A DNA stretch of 64,000 nt from Mucilaginibacter aurantiaciroseus (lineage in GTDB: Bacteria > Bacteroidota > Bacteroidia > Sphingobacteriales > Sphingobacteriaceae), in contig NZ_JAMXOF010000001.1 of the NCBI RefSeq assembly GCF_024055595.1, positions 496,001 to 560,000 of the forward strand. The letters run 5' to 3'. This document shows positions 51,436 to 60,574 of this stretch, one piece after another. The position numbers and the translations under genes are program-made. The notes beneath the pieces were generated by a model. It was not told the DNA's origin, searched no databases, and saw nothing but the letters and a program-made list of their open reading frames with translations. The first letter of the stretch is position 1, and the number at the start of each line of letters is the position of its first letter.

Positions 51436-52755
51436 TTAGTCTGGTTTTGATACCTGCTCGTCTTTTTGTACAAGTTCTTCGCGTTTAAAGTTACTTATTA
51501 TCAGCCTACTGCCACCATTATAGGTAACGTAGCTGGCAACCCAGTTAATGAATACAATAACGCGGTTACGGCCACCCATAAGTGATATTAAGTGCACAAA
51601 CATCCATATCAGCCAGGCAAAAAATCCCTGAAATTTTAGTTTGCCCAGATCGGCAATGGCTTTATTACGGCCGATAGTTGCCAATGAGCCTTTGTCGTTA
51701 TACTTGAACGGAACGGTTGGTTCGCCTTTTATTAAGCGATAAATATTTTTACCTGTAGTTTCACCCATTTGGATGGCAACCTGTGCCACACCGGGATGCC
51801 CTTTAGGGGTTTCTTCAGTAATCATAGCCGCCACATCGCCAATAGCAAATATGTTGGTGCTGCCGGCAACGCGGCAAATTGTATCGGTTTTTATAAGGTT
51901 GCCTTTTTCAATGGCATCTTTAGATACGCCCTCGGGCACAACGCCCAACACACCTGCTGACCAGATCACATTTTTGGTAAGGATGCTTTTACCGCCCTCA
52001 AATTTTATTTCTTTACCGTCAAAACTTTCTACTTTAACATTCAGCAATATCTCAACGCCCATTTTGTGCAGAAAATCCTCGGCAGCTTTTGAGCCTTCGT
52101 CAGAGAATGAGCCTAATACCTTCGGGAGAAAATCTACGAGGTAAACTTTCATTTCCTCTTTCATCAGTTCGGGGTAATCCTTATTCAGCACGTGGTTACG
52201 TAACTCTGCTAATGCGCCTGCAAGCTCTACACCGGTAGGGCCGGCGCCAACTAATACAAATGACAAGAAAGGCGCGCGTTCTTCCTTAGAGGGTTTTAAA
52301 ATAGCCTCCTCCAGGTTTTGTAGCACCATGTAGCGCAGGTTTAATGCCTCGGGGATAGATTTCATAGGCATCGCGTAATGCTCTATCTCTTTATTACCGA
52401 AGAAGTTGGTGGTTGAGCCTGTGGCTACAACCAAGTAATCATAGGCAATCTCACCTATACTGGTCATGATAACATTGCGTTCGGCATCTATTTTGCTCAC
52501 CTCGGTATGGCGGAAACGCAAGTTCTTTTGTCCCTCAAAATTCTTTCGGAGCGAGAAAGCGATAGATTCGGACTCTAAACTACCCGTAGCTACTTGGTAT
52601 AACAGGGGCTGAAAGGTGTGGTAGTTGTGCTTATCTATCAGGATAACTTCTACAGGCTTATCTGCAAGTTGTTTGGCTACCTGTATGCCGCCGAAGCCGC
52701 CGCCTATTATAACTACCGTTGGGAATTTTGATTTATCAGTTAGGTTCATGAGCAA
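51436..52755 (-). CDS. ndh: Type II NADH dehydrogenase (NDH-2)
   Basis: A 439-residue membrane-associated flavoprotein that passes electrons from NADH to quinone without proton pumping. The FAD site is VVIIGGGFGGIQVAKQL, the quinone-side motif HTFQPLLYQVATGSL, the NADH site VLVGAGPTGVELAGAL and the second FAD contact IFAIGDVAA. The C-terminus has a hydrophobic segment (FFAWLIWMFVHLISL) for membrane attachment. It is upstream of HMG-CoA lyase, with three bases between them. Confidence 0.93.
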   Translation of the reverse strand: MLMNLTDKSKFPTVVIIGGGFGGIQVAKQLADKPVEVILIDKHNYHTFQPLLYQVATGSLESESIAFSLRKNFEGQKNLRFRHTEVSKIDAERNVIMTSIGEIAYDYLVVATGSTTNFFGNKEIEHYAMPMKSIPEALNLRYMVLQNLEEAILKPSKEERAPFLSFVLVGAGPTGVELAGALAELRNHVLNKDYPELMKEEMKVYLVDFLPKVLGSFSDEGSKAAEDFLHKMGVEILLNVKVESFDGKEIKFEGGKSILTKNVIWSAGVLGVVPEGVSKDAIEKGNLIKTDTICRVAGSTNIFAIGDVAAMITEETPKGHPGVAQVAIQMGETTGKNIYRLIKGEPTVPFKYNDKGSLATIGRNKAIADLGKLKFQGFFAWLIWMFVHLISLMGGRNRVIVFINWVASYVTYNGGSRLIISNFKREELVQKDEQVSKPD

Positions 52756-52767
52756 ATGTTTTGTTTA

Positions 52768-52853
52768 GCCAGCCCCACCCAAACCCTCACCGGATAGGAG
52801 AACTAATAATTTTTAAAGTCTCCTTTTTTGGGGGAGATTTAGAGGGGGCTGGC
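52768..52853. repeat. Intergenic inverted-repeat element with 9-bp ends
   Basis: Terminal GCCAGCCCC (52768-52776) and GGGGCTGGC (52845-52853) are perfect inverted repeats. Inside is a TCTCC/GGAGA hairpin. The words (AGCCCC, CCCTC, TCTCCC) match a repeat type common between genes in Bacteroidota. It separates ndh from secDF. Confidence 0.6.
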
Positions 52854-52876
52854 ATACTATTAGTAGTAAAACAAAA

Positions 52877-52903
52877 AAGGCCCCAAATGTTCTTTGGAGC
52901 CTT
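52877..52903 (-). terminator. Intrinsic terminator of secDF
   Basis: Read on the minus strand, AAGGCTCCAAA pairs with TTTGGGGCCTT (one mismatch), loop GAACA, with a T run after. It lies 20 bases past the secDF stop. Confidence 0.85.
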
Positions 52904-52922
52904 GAAAATTATATTGAAATGA

Positions 52923-55895
52923 TTATTTCAGGTCTTTCTTTCCAAAATCGATGATAACCGGTGTGGCAACACAGATAGACGAATAAGTACCAAAAATAAC
53001 ACCAATTAACAACGCGAATGAGAAGCCTTTGATAACATCGCCACCAAAGATGAACAATATCACTAATATCAGGATTACTGTAAATGCAGTAATAATGGTA
53101 CGGCTTAAGGTATTGTTAATAGCGTGATTAATAACCTCTTTCGGGTCGGTATTTTTCTCGTGTAGCAAGAACTCGCGGATACGGTCAAATACTACCACGG
53201 TATCGTTAATTGAGTAACCAATTACGGTAAGCAATGCAGCGATAAACGCCTGGTCGATATCTAAAGAGAACGGAAGGATATCCTTAAATAACGAGAAGAA
53301 TGATAGTACCAGCAATGAATCGTGCACGGTAGCAACCATTGCACCAAGGCTAAACTGCCATTTACGGAACCTGATCAAAATGTAGGCAGAGATAACGATG
53401 ATAGCCAAAATGATAGTCCACTTAGCAGAAGCTTTAACCTCATTTGCTATAGTAGCCTCCACTTTCTGGTGGCTTAAGATTTGGCTCTTCTCAATTTTAG
53501 TATCCGGGTTTGCAGCTAAAGCTTTTATAAGTGCTTCCTCTACTTTATCATCGGCATTTGGTGAAGTGTCATTGATCAGGTAGTTAGTATTGATACTCAT
53601 CTTGTTACCAGTACCGTATGTTTTTACCTCAGCACCATGGCCAATAACACCGTCAATAGACTCGTGGATCTGCTCGGTAGTAACCGGATGGGCAAACTTA
53701 ATAATGTAAGTGTGGCCACCACCAAAATCAACGCCGTAGTTAAAACCACGTGTCGCCATTGATATCAGACCAGCTACAATAAATATACCAGAGAAGATGT
53801 AAAATTTGAAGCGATTTTTAACAAACGCGTAGTTAGCATTTTTGAAGGTATGAGAGCTCCAAGGGCGAGAGAAGGTAATGTCCCAACCTTTATCTAACAT
53901 AAACTCAAATATCAACCTCGAGATCAATAATGAACAGAACAACGTTGTTATGATACCGATCATCAATGTAGTTGCGAAACCTTGTATAGGGCCGCTACCA
54001 AATAAGAACAAGATAACACCTGTTAAGAAGGTACTGATGTTGGCATCAAGGATAGATGGTAAAGCGTGTTTAAAACCATCGGCAACAGCTATACGGATAG
54101 ACTTGCCTAAGCCAAGCTCTTCGCGCACACGCTCGTATACCAATACGTTCGCGTCAACCGCAACACCCAATATCAGGATGATACCGGCGATACCAGGCAG
54201 TGTTAACACCGCACGGATACTAACCAATACACCCAGCAGGAAAAATACGTTGATCAATACCGCTATTACCGCTACAGTACCTGCGCGTTTGTAGTAGGCT
54301 ACCATAAAGATAAGGATAACTACTAAACCAAGAATACATGATAATAAACCTGCGCTGATAGCCTCCGCACCTAATGATGGGCCTACAACTTCTTCGCCAA
54401 TGATACGGGCAGGTGCCGGTAAACGGCCTGCTTTTAATACGTTGGCTAAATCTTTTGTATCTTCTTGTGTGAAGTTACCGCCAGATATTGATGATACACC
54501 ACCAGAAATTTCGTTTTGAACGTTAGGGGCAGAGTAAACGTTATCGTCTAACACGATAGCGATAGCTCTTTTTTGTGCTGAAGCTGATGCCTCTGCAGTA
54601 ACGGTTTTCCATTTTTGTGCACCCTGAGAGTTCATGTACATGGTAACCTCAAAGCCACCTTTTTGCTGGTCAATATCGGCACGGGCATCGTTAATTACGT
54701 CACCTTGTAATACCGGTCCATTTTCGGCACCCGCAAGTTTAATTGCATATAATTCAAATACCTTTGTTTTTTTGATAGGTTTTACACCCCAAAGGAATTT
54801 CATGTTTTGCGGTATAACAGATTTGATATCTGCGCTGTGTAAATAGTTGTTAACCTTAGCGGTGTCTTTAACTGCCGAGTAACCTACGATAGGGCCCGGG
54901 TTTAATTGCTGCTGGCCGCTTTTGTCCTGGTAAGTAACCGGCGACATTACCGCGAATAACGGGTTCTGTGCAGCAATTTGTGTTTTGTTTAGGCCTGCAG
55001 AATCTTTACCCGCTGTTGCATTTTTTAATTTGCTTAACAGGGATGCGGCAGAATTTTTAGCAGTAGCTGCAAGTTTCACTTTAGCAGTGTCTGCTTTAGT
55101 GGTATCTTTTATAGGAGCAGCAGTTTTAGCTTTTGCAGCCAATAAACCGTTAATGTTGTTTAATAAACCGTAAACCTCGGTATTATCAAAAGTTTGATAA
55201 AACTCCAATTTAGCCGAACCCGATAATAATTTACGAACACGCTCCGGCTCTTTAACACCTGGTAGTTCAATTAAAATCCGGTTGGTGCTTTTTTGTAGCT
55301 GGATGTTTGGTTGTGTAACACCAAACTGATCTATACGGGTATGTAATACCGTATATGATTGTTGAACCGCTACCGATGCCTGGTCTTTCAGGTAAGTTTC
55401 AACTTCGCTGTTTGATGAATTGAATTTTAACTTATCCTGATTGTTGCTGTTTGCAAATATGGCGGCAAGTTTGCTGTTTGGTGCCAATTTTTCATACTCG
55501 TTAACAAAAAGGGTTATATAATCCTTTTGCTCGGTTACGCTAAGTTGTTGCGCGTTTGTTAAAGCCTGCTTAAAGGCAACATCTGCGTTATTGTTTGATA
55601 ACTTAGTTACCAGCTCGCGTAACGAAATTTGCATCGTAACGTTCATACCTCCTTTTAAGTCGAGGCCCAGGGCAAGCTCCCTGTCTACGCAATATTGGTA
55701 AGTATGGCCAAACACCGGATAAACCGGTAATGATGAAACAGAATCGAGATAAGACCTTTCCTTTTCAAGATTGCCTTTAGAATATGCTTTGGCATCATTC
55801 TCAACTTTGTGGGCCACCCATGTAAATGAAAGCTGGTATAAGCATACCACAGCCAGCAGAATGGCGAAAAATTTAATAACCCCTTTACCTTGCAT
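52923..55895 (-). CDS. secDF: Fused protein translocase subunit SecDF
   Basis: A 990-residue SecD-SecF fusion, a proton-motive-force-driven accessory of SecYEG. SecD part: first helix at about 8-22, DLKGGMNVTMQISLRELV, a large periplasmic domain with RIDQFGVTQPNIQLQ and RILIELPGVKEPERV, and ALANVLKAGRLPAPARIIGEEVVG-type P2 region. It then has a membrane domain with GVAVDANVLVYERVREEL. SecF part: GVDFGGGHTYIIKF and GYSINDTVVVFDRIRE. An Ala/Lys/Thr-rich insert at about 245-310 is typical of the lineage. Twelve transmembrane helices are expected. Confidence 0.96.
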   Translation of the reverse strand: MQGKGVIKFFAILLAVVCLYQLSFTWVAHKVENDAKAYSKGNLEKERSYLDSVSSLPVYPVFGHTYQYCVDRELALGLDLKGGMNVTMQISLRELVTKLSNNNADVAFKQALTNAQQLSVTEQKDYITLFVNEYEKLAPNSKLAAIFANSNNQDKLKFNSSNSEVETYLKDQASVAVQQSYTVLHTRIDQFGVTQPNIQLQKSTNRILIELPGVKEPERVRKLLSGSAKLEFYQTFDNTEVYGLLNNINGLLAAKAKTAAPIKDTTKADTAKVKLAATAKNSAASLLSKLKNATAGKDSAGLNKTQIAAQNPLFAVMSPVTYQDKSGQQQLNPGPIVGYSAVKDTAKVNNYLHSADIKSVIPQNMKFLWGVKPIKKTKVFELYAIKLAGAENGPVLQGDVINDARADIDQQKGGFEVTMYMNSQGAQKWKTVTAEASASAQKRAIAIVLDDNVYSAPNVQNEISGGVSSISGGNFTQEDTKDLANVLKAGRLPAPARIIGEEVVGPSLGAEAISAGLLSCILGLVVILIFMVAYYKRAGTVAVIAVLINVFFLLGVLVSIRAVLTLPGIAGIILILGVAVDANVLVYERVREELGLGKSIRIAVADGFKHALPSILDANISTFLTGVILFLFGSGPIQGFATTLMIGIITTLFCSLLISRLIFEFMLDKGWDITFSRPWSSHTFKNANYAFVKNRFKFYIFSGIFIVAGLISMATRGFNYGVDFGGGHTYIIKFAHPVTTEQIHESIDGVIGHGAEVKTYGTGNKMSINTNYLINDTSPNADDKVEEALIKALAANPDTKIEKSQILSHQKVEATIANEVKASAKWTIILAIIVISAYILIRFRKWQFSLGAMVATVHDSLLVLSFFSLFKDILPFSLDIDQAFIAALLTVIGYSINDTVVVFDRIREFLLHEKNTDPKEVINHAINNTLSRTIITAFTVILILVILFIFGGDVIKGFSFALLIGVIFGTYSSICVATPVIIDFGKKDLK

Positions 55896-56009
55896 CGCGA
55901 ATTAAATATGTAATTAATTAGTTTATTAGCTTTTTAAATAAGATGGCAAATCTAATAAAATTTCACAAGCCTGAAATTTTTAATTGAAACAAAGTATTCT
56001 AAGTTTTTG

Positions 56010-56492
56010 TTAATGGCGGTTTAGTGTAATAAATGAATAAGGAAGCGAGTTTTTCTCATCCGGCTCGTTATATTCCCGGCTGGTTTCGTCCCATTTCACG
56101 TAATCAATTTCGGGGAAAAAGGTATCGGCCTCAAAATCTTTGTGGATTATTGTGAGGTAAATACGGTCGGTTTTATCCATAGCCTGGCGATATATCTCGG
56201 CCCCGCCGCCAATAAACACTTCATCATCGTGCGCGCAAAGCGACAGTCCTTCGTCTATAGATTTTACCACTTCACAGCCGGGGATTTCAATATCCTGTCT
56301 TGTGACCACAATATTGCGACGGTTTGGCAGGGGCTTGCCTACCGACTCGTAAGTTTTGCGCCCCATAATAATGGTGCGGCCGGATGTGATTTCCTTAAAA
56401 TGTTTAAGGTCCTTCGGCATATGCCAAAGCAACTGGTTGTTTTTACCAATGGCGTAATTTTGGGCTATGGCTACTATGATACTTATTGTCAT
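56010..56492 (-). CDS. folA: Dihydrofolate reductase
   Basis: A 160-residue DHFR that makes tetrahydrofolate with NADPH. Motifs: IVAIAQNYAIGKNNQLLWHMPKD split around the substrate loop, Asp27-equivalent in MPKDLKHF, TIIMGRKTYESVGKPLP for the cofactor, and EVFIGGGAEIY. It overlaps by 50 bases the 73-codon gene upstream, which itself follows thyA, forming a folate/thymidylate operon on the minus strand. Confidence 0.96.
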   Translation of the reverse strand: MTISIIVAIAQNYAIGKNNQLLWHMPKDLKHFKEITSGRTIIMGRKTYESVGKPLPNRRNIVVTRQDIEIPGCEVVKSIDEGLSLCAHDDEVFIGGGAEIYRQAMDKTDRIYLTIIHKDFEADTFFPEIDYVKWDETSREYNEPDEKNSLPYSFITLNRH

Positions 56493-56664
56493 TGGGCAAG
56501 TATTGTAAAAAGTTCTTTATTTCCTCAATGATGTTTTCTATATGCTTAGCAATGGTAGCATCATTTATAATCTGTTTTATGTATTGTAAAACTTCTAATA
56601 AATGTTTGTCAGGTAGTTCATTTATCAGATCATGTATTTCTTTCCGTGTTTGTATTGCAAACAT
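56443..56664 (-). CDS. Small helical protein encoded between thyA and folA
   Basis: A 73-residue protein from ATG 56664 (MFAIQTRKEIHDLINELPDK), 10 bases after the thyA stop and overlapping the folA start by 50 bases. The sequence is amphipathic helical: IHDLINELPDKHLLEVLQYI, then HIENIIEEIKNFLQYL. The opening resembles the short N-terminal segment of some antitoxin-like or DUF2281-type proteins, but no toxin follows. The tail (NDNKYHSSHSPKLRHW) lies in the folA overlap. The function is unknown. Confidence 0.55.
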   Translation of the reverse strand: MFAIQTRKEIHDLINELPDKHLLEVLQYIKQIINDATIAKHIENIIEEIKNFLQYLPNDNKYHSSHSPKLRHW

Positions 56665-56674
56665 ATAAATATTG

Positions 56675-57496
56675 TTAAACCGCAACCACCCCTTTAATAT
56701 GCGGATGCGGGGCATAGTTTTCCAATGTAAAATCTTCAAACTTAAAATCGAAGATGTTTTTTACATCGGGATTTATTTTCATAGTTGGCAGTGGCCTTGG
56801 GTCGCGGCTTAATTGCAGCGTAGCTTGCTCCAGGTGGTTGTTGTAAATATGAGCGTCGCCAAAGGTGTGGATAAAGTCTCCGTAGTCAAGATCACACACC
56901 TGGGCCACCATCATAGTAAGCAGGGCGTAGGATGCAATGTTGAAGGGTACCCCTAAAAATATATCGGCACTACGCTGATATAGCTGACAGGATAATTTAC
57001 CTCGGGTTTCTCCTTTTGAAGCATCAGCAGGTTGCACGTAAAACTGGAACAAACTATGGCAGGGTGGCAGCGCCATCTGGTTTACATCAGCCACGTTCCA
57101 TGCGGATACCATCATACGGCGCGAGTCCGGGTTGTTTTTGATCTGGTTTACAACCTGTGTTATCTGATCTATGTGGCCGCCATCGGGCTTAGGCCAGCTG
57201 CGCCATTGGTAACCGTATACCGGACCAAGGTTGCCGTTCTCGTCGGCCCAATCGTCCCAAATGCGTACGCCGTTATCTTTCAGGTATTGTATATTGGTAT
57301 CGCCGGTTAAAAACCAGATCAGCTCGTGGATGATAGATTTCAGGTGCAGTTTCTTGGTGGTTACCATCGGGAAGCCATCCTGTAGGTTAAAACGCATCTG
57401 GTAACCAAACACGCTTAATGTGCCTGTACCGGTACGGTCATGCTTTTGCGCTCCGTTATCCATCACATGCTGCATCAGGTCGAGGTACTGTTTCAT
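56675..57496 (-). CDS. thyA: Thymidylate synthase
   Basis: A 273-residue ThyA converting dUMP to dTMP with methylene-tetrahydrofolate, giving dihydrofolate that FolA recycles. Catalytic Cys146 is in [11 protein letters not shown], and the phosphate-binding site in [19 protein letters not shown]. The N-terminal [18 protein letters not shown] and [12 protein letters not shown] stretches are standard. It is the first gene of the minus-strand thyA-small-folA cluster and is divergent from ispE. Confidence 0.97.
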   Translation of the reverse strand: MKQYLDLMQHVMDNGAQKHDRTGTGTLSVFGYQMRFNLQDGFPMVTTKKLHLKSIIHELIWFLTGDTNIQYLKDNGVRIWDDWADENGNLGPVYGYQWRSWPKPDGGHIDQITQVVNQIKNNPDSRRMMVSAWNVADVNQMALPPCHSLFQFYVQPADASKGETRGKLSCQLYQRSADIFLGVPFNIASYALLTMMVAQVCDLDYGDFIHTFGDAHIYNNHLEQATLQLSRDPRPLPTMKINPDVKNIFDFKFEDFTLENYAPHPHIKGVVAV

Positions 57497-57499
57497 TTG

Positions 57500-57590
57500 T
57501 TAGTTTATTGGTGAGTGGTTAAATGGTGAGTAGTTGGTAAAGAGAATAGCCATTTTCCCAATCAACCACCCACTATTCACTTTTATAAAT
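57500..57590. repeat. Word-run repeat in the thyA-ispE gap
   Basis: TGGTGAGTGGTTAAA and TGGTGAGTAGTTGGTAAA are direct copies, and CAATCAACCACCCACTATTC downstream is the complementary word type. It has the same architecture as the other word-run elements. It lies in a divergent promoter region. Confidence 0.45.
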
Positions 57591-57610
57591 CACTACAAAT
57601 AAAAATAATC

Positions 57611-57618
57611 TATTTTTG
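57611..57618 (+). promoter_or_regulatory. Candidate -7 box for ispE
   Basis: TATTTTTG matches TAnnTTTG and lies 48 bases before the chosen ATG at 57667. No clear TTTG lies at the -33 distance. Confidence 0.4.
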
Positions 57619-57666
57619 GTATCCTACTGATGTGTATAAATACATGCGGTGTTAATTGAATTTTTG

Positions 57667-58470
57667 ATGATAGCATTTCCCAACGCCAAAATAAATATCG
57701 GCCTTAATATTATTGCCCGTCGCCCCGATGGTTACCATGATCTGGAAACGGTTTTTTACCCCGTCAAAATTAACGATGTGCTGGAGGTGGTGGAGGCCGA
57801 TAAACTGAGTTTTGAATCTGACGGTTTGGACATCCCCGGCAGGATGGAAGACAACCTTTGCATCAAGGGTTATCATCTACTGAGACAAGATCACGATATA
57901 CCGCCCGTGAAGATTTTCCTGAAGAAGAATATTCCGATAGGCGCGGGGCTTGGAGGCGGATCTGCCGACGCCGGATTTTTCATTAAACTGATGAACGATA
58001 AATTTGGGCTTGAGCTGGGTGACGACAAGATGGAAGATCACGCCCGTGCGCTTGGCGCCGACTGTGCCTTCTTTATCAGGAACAGGCCGGTTTTCGCGTT
58101 TGAGAAGGGAGATGAGTTTGAACCCATCAACCTTGACCTATCAGCTTATAAAATAGTATTGGTGATGCCTGATGAGCAAGTATCTACCGCAGAAGCGTAC
58201 AGGGGCGTAAAACCTGCTGCCGTGCGCGACTCGTTATACGACCAGATAAAAATGCCCCTTACGGCATGGAGAGGGCATATTAAGAATGATTTTGAAGGCC
58301 ATATCTTCCGCGATCATCCCGTTATACGTGGCGTAAAAGCAGAACTGTATGAGCATGGCGCCGTATACGCGAGTATGAGCGGAAGCGGCGCATCCGTTTT
58401 TGGCATTTTTGAGACAGCGCCAAACCTTGATGACATGAAGGAGCACTACCAGGTATTTGAAAATGTGTGA
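57667..58470 (+). CDS. ispE: 4-diphosphocytidyl-2-C-methyl-D-erythritol kinase
   Basis: A 267-residue GHMP kinase of the non-mevalonate isoprenoid pathway. ATG 57667 starts the conserved MIAFPNAKINIGLNI; a GTG at 57649 would add six residues. Motifs: PNAKINIGLNI, RRPDGYHDLETVFYP, the ATP loop PIGAGLGGGSADAG and the C-terminal SMSGSGASVFGIF. Length is typical for Bacteroidota. It converges with the LapA-like gene. Confidence 0.95.
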   Translation: MIAFPNAKINIGLNIIARRPDGYHDLETVFYPVKINDVLEVVEADKLSFESDGLDIPGRMEDNLCIKGYHLLRQDHDIPPVKIFLKKNIPIGAGLGGGSADAGFFIKLMNDKFGLELGDDKMEDHARALGADCAFFIRNRPVFAFEKGDEFEPINLDLSAYKIVLVMPDEQVSTAEAYRGVKPAAVRDSLYDQIKMPLTAWRGHIKNDFEGHIFRDHPVIRGVKAELYEHGAVYASMSGSGASVFGIFETAPNLDDMKEHYQVFENV

Positions 58471-58521
58471 TAAGGCATGGAATGTGAATCTATCTCAAAC
58501 CTTACGTTCCATACCTCACAT

Positions 58522-58806
58522 CTAATCTTTGCTGATATAATCTCGGTCTTCGTCACTTAGTGTATTTTTATCCTCATCGGCGTGCAGTTCATCATAGTGC
58601 TCGCTGATGTTGTACTTCTTGTTTTTTGGGCGGCCAACAAGTATGCCTAATATAAACGCCGCCACCGCAATCGCTGTCATCACCGGCAACTTCGACATGT
58701 AGCCCGTACTAAACAAAAGTGTGAATTTCACCTCGTCGGTATTTTGCATGATGATGATGGTTAGTAACACCACAATTACAAGCGCGATAATATTTTTAAT
58801 GCTCAT
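58522..58806 (-). CDS. LapA/DUF1049-like membrane protein
   Basis: A 94-residue protein with two transmembrane helices (about 5-22 and 40-58), with QNTDEVKFTLLF between them and AFILGILVGRPKNKK at the second helix exit. This is the LapA (lipopolysaccharide assembly A) domain pattern. A charged cytoplasmic tail of about 35 residues follows. In E. coli LapA works with LapB in LPS assembly; here no lapB is adjacent, so the role is inferred from the family. Confidence 0.8.
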   Translation of the reverse strand: MSIKNIIALVIVVLLTIIIMQNTDEVKFTLLFSTGYMSKLPVMTAIAVAAFILGILVGRPKNKKYNISEHYDELHADEDKNTLSDEDRDYISKD

Positions 58807-59641
58807 CGTTTCTTCCCCGGTTTTAAGTTTCTACAAGATGCGATTTTAAAACCTATTTTTAAAATACCGGATTTTGATAATCTAAAACCTGAAGGGAAAT
58901 TCTGACCGGAATAAAACCGGGCGGGTCAAGACACCTCAAGATCTATTTTTAAAATCGCGACCCGGCAAATGGCTTTTCAATTTCGCCCTGCAATAAATTA
59001 CAGCTCAATTTTAATGGCACGATAATCGCCTTATATCGATTGAACGGGCGTTGAATTTTGATCCCGATTTTTAGCTCAAAATACAAATCTGTATACGCGT
59101 TTGGTATCTGTCCCAATTTATTTAAAATCTCACTTTTCCAGTTTGGTACACTATCTTCCGAATCACTTACTGTTTAAGCAAGGCGAATTTTAACGTTATT
59201 TAACCTTGTTTAAGCGTATCATTTACAATAAGTTAAATGATTTATATAGTGCTTATATTATAAATTACTATAATTATTAGTATTTGTATTTTTTTTAAAC
59301 TTAATATATGTCAATTTTTAATGTAGATAAATTTTATATTGTATTGATTATAAGATATTTATTTAATATTAATGTAATGTATATTCAATCTTTATTATGA
59401 AATTAAAACCGTTTTTAGGGCTTTTTACAAGTAAAAGTGGATATTAAATTCAATACACTAATTGATTTCTGAAAATGGCACCATTTAGCCCAAAAAGTTT
59501 GTGGTGTGAAATTGTACCTCTAAAAATAAAAATGGCTTAAAATGGCTTAAAATGCCTTATAAATGGAGGCGTACTTTGCCCCTACCCCGCGGAGTTGAGG
59601 CATAAAGGGGACATGATCTAAATTAAAAAAGGATGTAAAGA
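58807..59641. other. Long gene-free region, AT-rich on the right
   Basis: 835 bases without a supported gene. The left part (58807-59100) holds a 13-bp direct repeat, CTATTTTTAAAAT, at 58853-58865 and 58943-58955, with CGGGTC and GACCCG pairing around the second copy. The middle (59200-59480) is extremely AT-rich. Near the end is the 10-bp tandem repeat at 59531-59560. No RNA family or tRNA was recognised. The tgt operon ends at 59642 and no good terminator was found for it. Confidence 0.5.
59531..59560. repeat. Short 10-bp tandem repeat
   Basis: AATGGCTTAA is present twice in tandem, then AATGCCTTAT with two changes. It lies 3' of the tgt operon. It is short and could be chance slippage. 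Confidence 0.6.
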
Positions 59642-60565
59642 TTAACGGCTACGGCGCTTTGCCACCTGCTTTTGGGCAACAGGAAACAGGAAAACGGTAG
59701 ACAAAATAATAACAGACCCAACCCAAAAACCAATTGACATTTTATTCATATCGCCAAAGAAAAGGAACGACATAATGATGCCATACACCGGCTCAAGGTT
59801 GGTAACAAGCGCTACTTTAAAAGCCGAGATCTCGCGCATTACAGATACGCCTGCAACGTACGCAAGGGCTGTACATACGGTGCCTAGGATAACCAGGTAA
59901 CCAATATCCGACAGGTTGGGTATTGCAAATTCTACCAGCCCCCCGGAAGCAAATAGGTAAATAGTGATCCATAACAGCGCGCCGCTCAGCTCGTAAAATG
60001 CAATCACAGAGGCGTCCAGTTTCTTTACAAAGCGGCTGTTGATGATGGAGAAGAGGCTGGCCAGTATAGCGCTTACAAGCCCGGATATGATGCCCTTAGT
60101 GTATTTAGATTCGAATTTGAAGATCAGAATGATGCCGATAATTATTAAAATTCCGGCTACGATTTCCATTTTAGAGATACGTGTTTTGTTGATCAGTGGC
60201 TCAAAAATGGCGGTAAAAAGGGTGATAGATGAGAGGCATACTAAGGCCACAGGGATGGTAGAAAGCTTGATAGAAGCGAAAAAAAGAATCCAGTGACCGC
60301 CCACTAAAGCGCCCGTTAACGCCAATTTCCGCACCGTTTTCGCCTCAATTTTGAACGCGGTTTTGTTGAATTTGAAGTATAAAAACAACGTTAAGGTTGC
60401 AATTAGCACCCGATACCAAACCAAATTTACGGCCGAAATGGTGATCGCCTGGCCCAAAATTCCGGTAAATCCCCAAATAAAAACGGTAAAATGGAGGATT
60501 AATAGGTTTTTATTTAGTCCCGAAATCACATTTTTTCGTCCTGAATTAGTACCCGTTTCGGCCAT
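59642..60565 (-). CDS. EamA/DMT-family transporter
   Basis: A 307-residue drug/metabolite transporter with ten transmembrane helices in two EamA repeats: first repeat about 20-150 (HFTVFIWGFTGILGQ, GGHWILFFASIKLS), second about 160-295 (FYELSGALLWITIY, NLEPVYGIIMSFLFFGD). The substrate cannot be predicted. It starts nine bases after the LptG-like stop, so it is the last gene of the tgt operon. Confidence 0.92.
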   Translation of the reverse strand: MAETGTNSGRKNVISGLNKNLLILHFTVFIWGFTGILGQAITISAVNLVWYRVLIATLTLFLYFKFNKTAFKIEAKTVRKLALTGALVGGHWILFFASIKLSTIPVALVCLSSITLFTAIFEPLINKTRISKMEIVAGILIIIGIILIFKFESKYTKGIISGLVSAILASLFSIINSRFVKKLDASVIAFYELSGALLWITIYLFASGGLVEFAIPNLSDIGYLVILGTVCTALAYVAGVSVMREISAFKVALVTNLEPVYGIIMSFLFFGDMNKMSIGFWVGSVIILSTVFLFPVAQKQVAKRRSR

Positions 60566-60574
60566 TATTGTTGA

